Assembly: GCA_019309245.1 (NCBI GenBank)
Contig: JAFDGP010000189.1
Location: 1 to 5,273 of the forward strand
Direction: 5' to 3'
DNA length: 5,273 nt
DNA from: Deltaproteobacteria bacterium
GTDB lineage: Bacteria; Desulfobacterota; Desulfobacteria; Desulfobacterales; C00003060
The notes beneath the pieces were generated by a model that saw nothing but the letters and a program-made list of their open reading frames with translations, made no database searches and was not told where the DNA came from. Every line of letters begins with the position of its first letter. Position 1 is the first letter of the stretch. The position numbers and the translations under genes were made by a program. Positions 3,668 to 5,273 of this stretch are shown here, in pieces.

Positions 3668-5273
3668 ATGCAGTTTGCACATCTGTTTACGCCGTGCGCC
3701 ATAGGAAAGTGCTCCCTGAAAAACAGGATCATCATGGCTCTTTTTCCCACCAAATACGCCACGGAAAGCAAAGTCAATGCGAAAATGATGGCTTTTTACC
3801 GGACACGTGCGCGCGGCGGCGCGGCCATGATCGTCCTGGAATGCCCTTGTGTGGATTATCCCGCAGCCTATAAGGGCCCCAAGGAACTGCGTATGGACGA
3901 CGAACAATACGCTCAGGGTATCCGGCGACTCCTGGAGGTCATCCACAAAGAAGGCGCCAAGGCCTTTATGCACCTGACCTATCCCAAAGAACGCATCTTT
4001 AAAGAACCTGTGGACGGCGCCAAGAAGAAAAACAGCGGATGGGTCCTGCCTCTGGCCAACACCATGGCCCCCGAAGAGGCTGAACGGATCCTTTTGATCA
4101 TGGCCGACGGCGCCCGGCGCGCCCGGGAAATCGGCTATGACGGCGTGGAGATCCAGGCGAGTTACGGGGGCCTGATCGCCCAGCTTCTTTCCCCACTACT
4201 GAACAAGCGTACAGACTCTCTGGGCGGGGCGCTCGAGAATCGGACCGGGTTTTTGACCCGGCTCATCCGGGAAACCAAAAAGGCGGCTGGCTCGGATTTT
4301 CCGGTGATCATTAAGCTGGTCTGCGACGAATTTGTCCCCGGAGGACTCGGCGTGGATGAGGCAAAGCGAATTGCCGTCCTTGTGCAACAGGCCGGTGCAG
4401 ATGCCATCGTGGCCAACGGGGGTAACAAGGCCACCAAGCACAGGACCATCCCGACTCATGAAAGCCCACCAGGCGCACTCGTGGAGCTGGCCTCACAAAT
4501 CAAGGCGAGCGTCAGTATTCCCGTAGTTGCAATCGGTAAGATCAATTCACCCGAATTGGCCGAGGATATCATCGGCCGCGGCCAGGCAGATCTTGTGGCC
4601 ATGGCCAGGCCTCTGGTCGCAGACCCTGATCTACCCAACAAGGCCCGAACTGGCAATGTGGATGGGATCAGGCGGTGTGTCTGCTGTCTGGAAGACTGTG
4701 TTGAAAAAGGGGTGCCGGGCCTCGGCAGGGCCTGTACGGTCAATCCCTTCGTCGGACATGAACATGACTGGGTGCTGGGGCCAGCCGAAAAGAAAAAAAA
4801 GGTCCTGGTGGTCGGCGGCGGGCCGGGCGGCATGCAGGCTGCTATCTTGTGCAGTATCCGAGGCCATGAGGTAAGCCTGTGGGAACGCTCGCACGAGCTC
4901 GGAGGCCAGGCCAAGCTGGCCGGCATCGCGCCGTTTAAGGGGGAAATGGTTGAGGTCGTCCGGTACCTGAAACACGCCCTGGAAGAAACGTCAGTCATCG
5001 TTACCCCCGGCAAACAGGCCACGGTGCCCGAGATCCTAGCCCATGCGCCCGACGTCTTAATTGTGGCCACAGGATCCCGACCGGGGCATCTGGAGGTAAC
5101 GGGGATCGAATCGGATCGGGTAGTAGACGTACGGTCCGTTTACGAAAACCAAGGGGGGGGCGTGGGGCAACATGTGGTCGTCGTCGGTGGGGGAGAAACC
5201 GGCTGTGAGACCGCGGAATGGCTTGCGGAAACAGGACGGCATGTAACTGTAGTCGAGATGTTGCCGGAAGTGC
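3668..5273 (+). CDS. NADH:flavin oxidoreductase / 2,4-dienoyl-CoA reductase-like FMN-FeS-FAD enzyme, 3'-truncated by the window edge
   Basis: The frame stays open to the window end (535 residues visible; relatives are ~640-680). Residues 1-330 are an old-yellow-enzyme TIM barrel: LFTP 6-9, LKNRI 17-21, LLSP...NKRTD 173-183, GG...ENR 186-192, and the FMN-phosphate region IPVVAIGKI 284-292 plus AMAR 311-314. C337, C340, C344 and C356 (C-x2-C-x3-C-x11-C) should bind the 4Fe-4S cluster, as in FadH. A Lys-rich linker (375-378) leads to an FAD Rossmann motif GGGPGG 383-388 with E406, ATGSRP 467-472, then the pyridine-nucleotide motif GGGETG 507-512 with E530. An acid there usually favours NADH over NADPH. 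FMN, FeS and FAD would relay electrons from NAD(P)H to an enoyl-type substrate in the cytoplasm. Oddly, the usual HGAHGY active-site segment reads QASYGG (163-168), and QxxHAGR is replaced by HLTYPKE (102-108); His258 may match FadH His252. Fold and cofactors are secure; substrate is unknown. Start ATG 3668 has GGAGG 6 bases upstream. Confidence 0.93.
   Translation, partial: MQFAHLFTPCAIGKCSLKNRIIMALFPTKYATESKVNAKMMAFYRTRARGGAAMIVLECPCVDYPAAYKGPKELRMDDEQYAQGIRRLLEVIHKEGAKAFMHLTYPKERIFKEPVDGAKKKNSGWVLPLANTMAPEEAERILLIMADGARRAREIGYDGVEIQASYGGLIAQLLSPLLNKRTDSLGGALENRTGFLTRLIRETKKAAGSDFPVIIKLVCDEFVPGGLGVDEAKRIAVLVQQAGADAIVANGGNKATKHRTIPTHESPPGALVELASQIKASVSIPVVAIGKINSPELAEDIIGRGQADLVAMARPLVADPDLPNKARTGNVDGIRRCVCCLEDCVEKGVPGLGRACTVNPFVGHEHDWVLGPAEKKKKVLVVGGGPGGMQAAILCSIRGHEVSLWERSHELGGQAKLAGIAPFKGEMVEVVRYLKHALEETSVIVTPGKQATVPEILAHAPDVLIVATGSRPGHLEVTGIESDRVVDVRSVYENQGGGVGQHVVVVGGGETGCETAEWLAETGRHVTVVEMLPEV

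Noticed and set aside
4527..4874. 115-codon + strand open frame in another frame of the oxidoreductase
   Set aside because: Trp/Arg/Ser-rich out-of-frame reading, with the real frame carrying all the conserved motifs across this stretch.
4456..5070. 204-codon open frame on the - strand within the oxidoreductase
   Set aside because: It is antisense to conserved FeS and FAD motifs; Ser/Thr/Pro/Arg-rich shadow.

Overview
The window looks like chromosomal DNA of a Gram-negative, probably anaerobic, Desulfobacterota-type (deltaproteobacterial) organism. This is inferred from moderately GC-rich DNA, a lipoprotein and two probable secreted envelope proteins in one operon, and a large flavin/FeS oxidoreductase of the dienoyl-CoA-reductase type that is multiplied in such bacteria. 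The protein resemblances come from recall, not from a search. All genes read on the + strand; I found no supported gene on the - strand, no insertion sequence and no CRISPR array.

Layout. Bases 1-2582 hold a tight three-gene envelope operon. It has the 3' part of an LPP20/FlgP-like secreted protein (1-666), a TPR lipoprotein with a clear lipobox (705-1319, probable TTG start), and a secreted FlgT-like protein (1323-2582, only 3 bases after the previous stop). A short hairpin follows. Next comes an 185-residue CDP-alcohol phosphatidyltransferase (2640-3197) with an intact catalytic motif, whose second half looks more like CRLS1-type cardiolipin synthases than classical PgsA. Bases 3198-3412 are non-coding and hold three consecutive hairpins, a tandem 8-mer and the promoter of a tRNA-Val(GAC) gene (3413-3487, CCA encoded). 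Another non-coding stretch (3488-3667) has GCACCG/CGGTGC alternative hairpins and a CAGGGT-N8-ACCCTG inverted repeat. Then comes the largest gene, 3668 to the window end: an old-yellow-enzyme TIM barrel, a four-cysteine FeS site and FAD/NAD(P) Rossmann domains. It is open at its 3' end after 535 residues.

How the genes fit together. The first three proteins probably act together at the periplasm and outer membrane. FlgP, FlgO and FlgT of Vibrio are the best-known analogues, but no flagellar gene is visible here, so a flagellar role is only a hypothesis. The phosphatidyltransferase makes membrane phospholipid and is a separate function. The oxidoreductase stands alone behind its own leader. 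It keeps its cofactor-binding motifs but has lost the usual OYE active-site His/Tyr residues, so its substrate cannot be read from the family name. That divergence, and an A_AAA_AAG slippery heptamer lying exactly in the linker between its two halves, are the most interesting points in the window.
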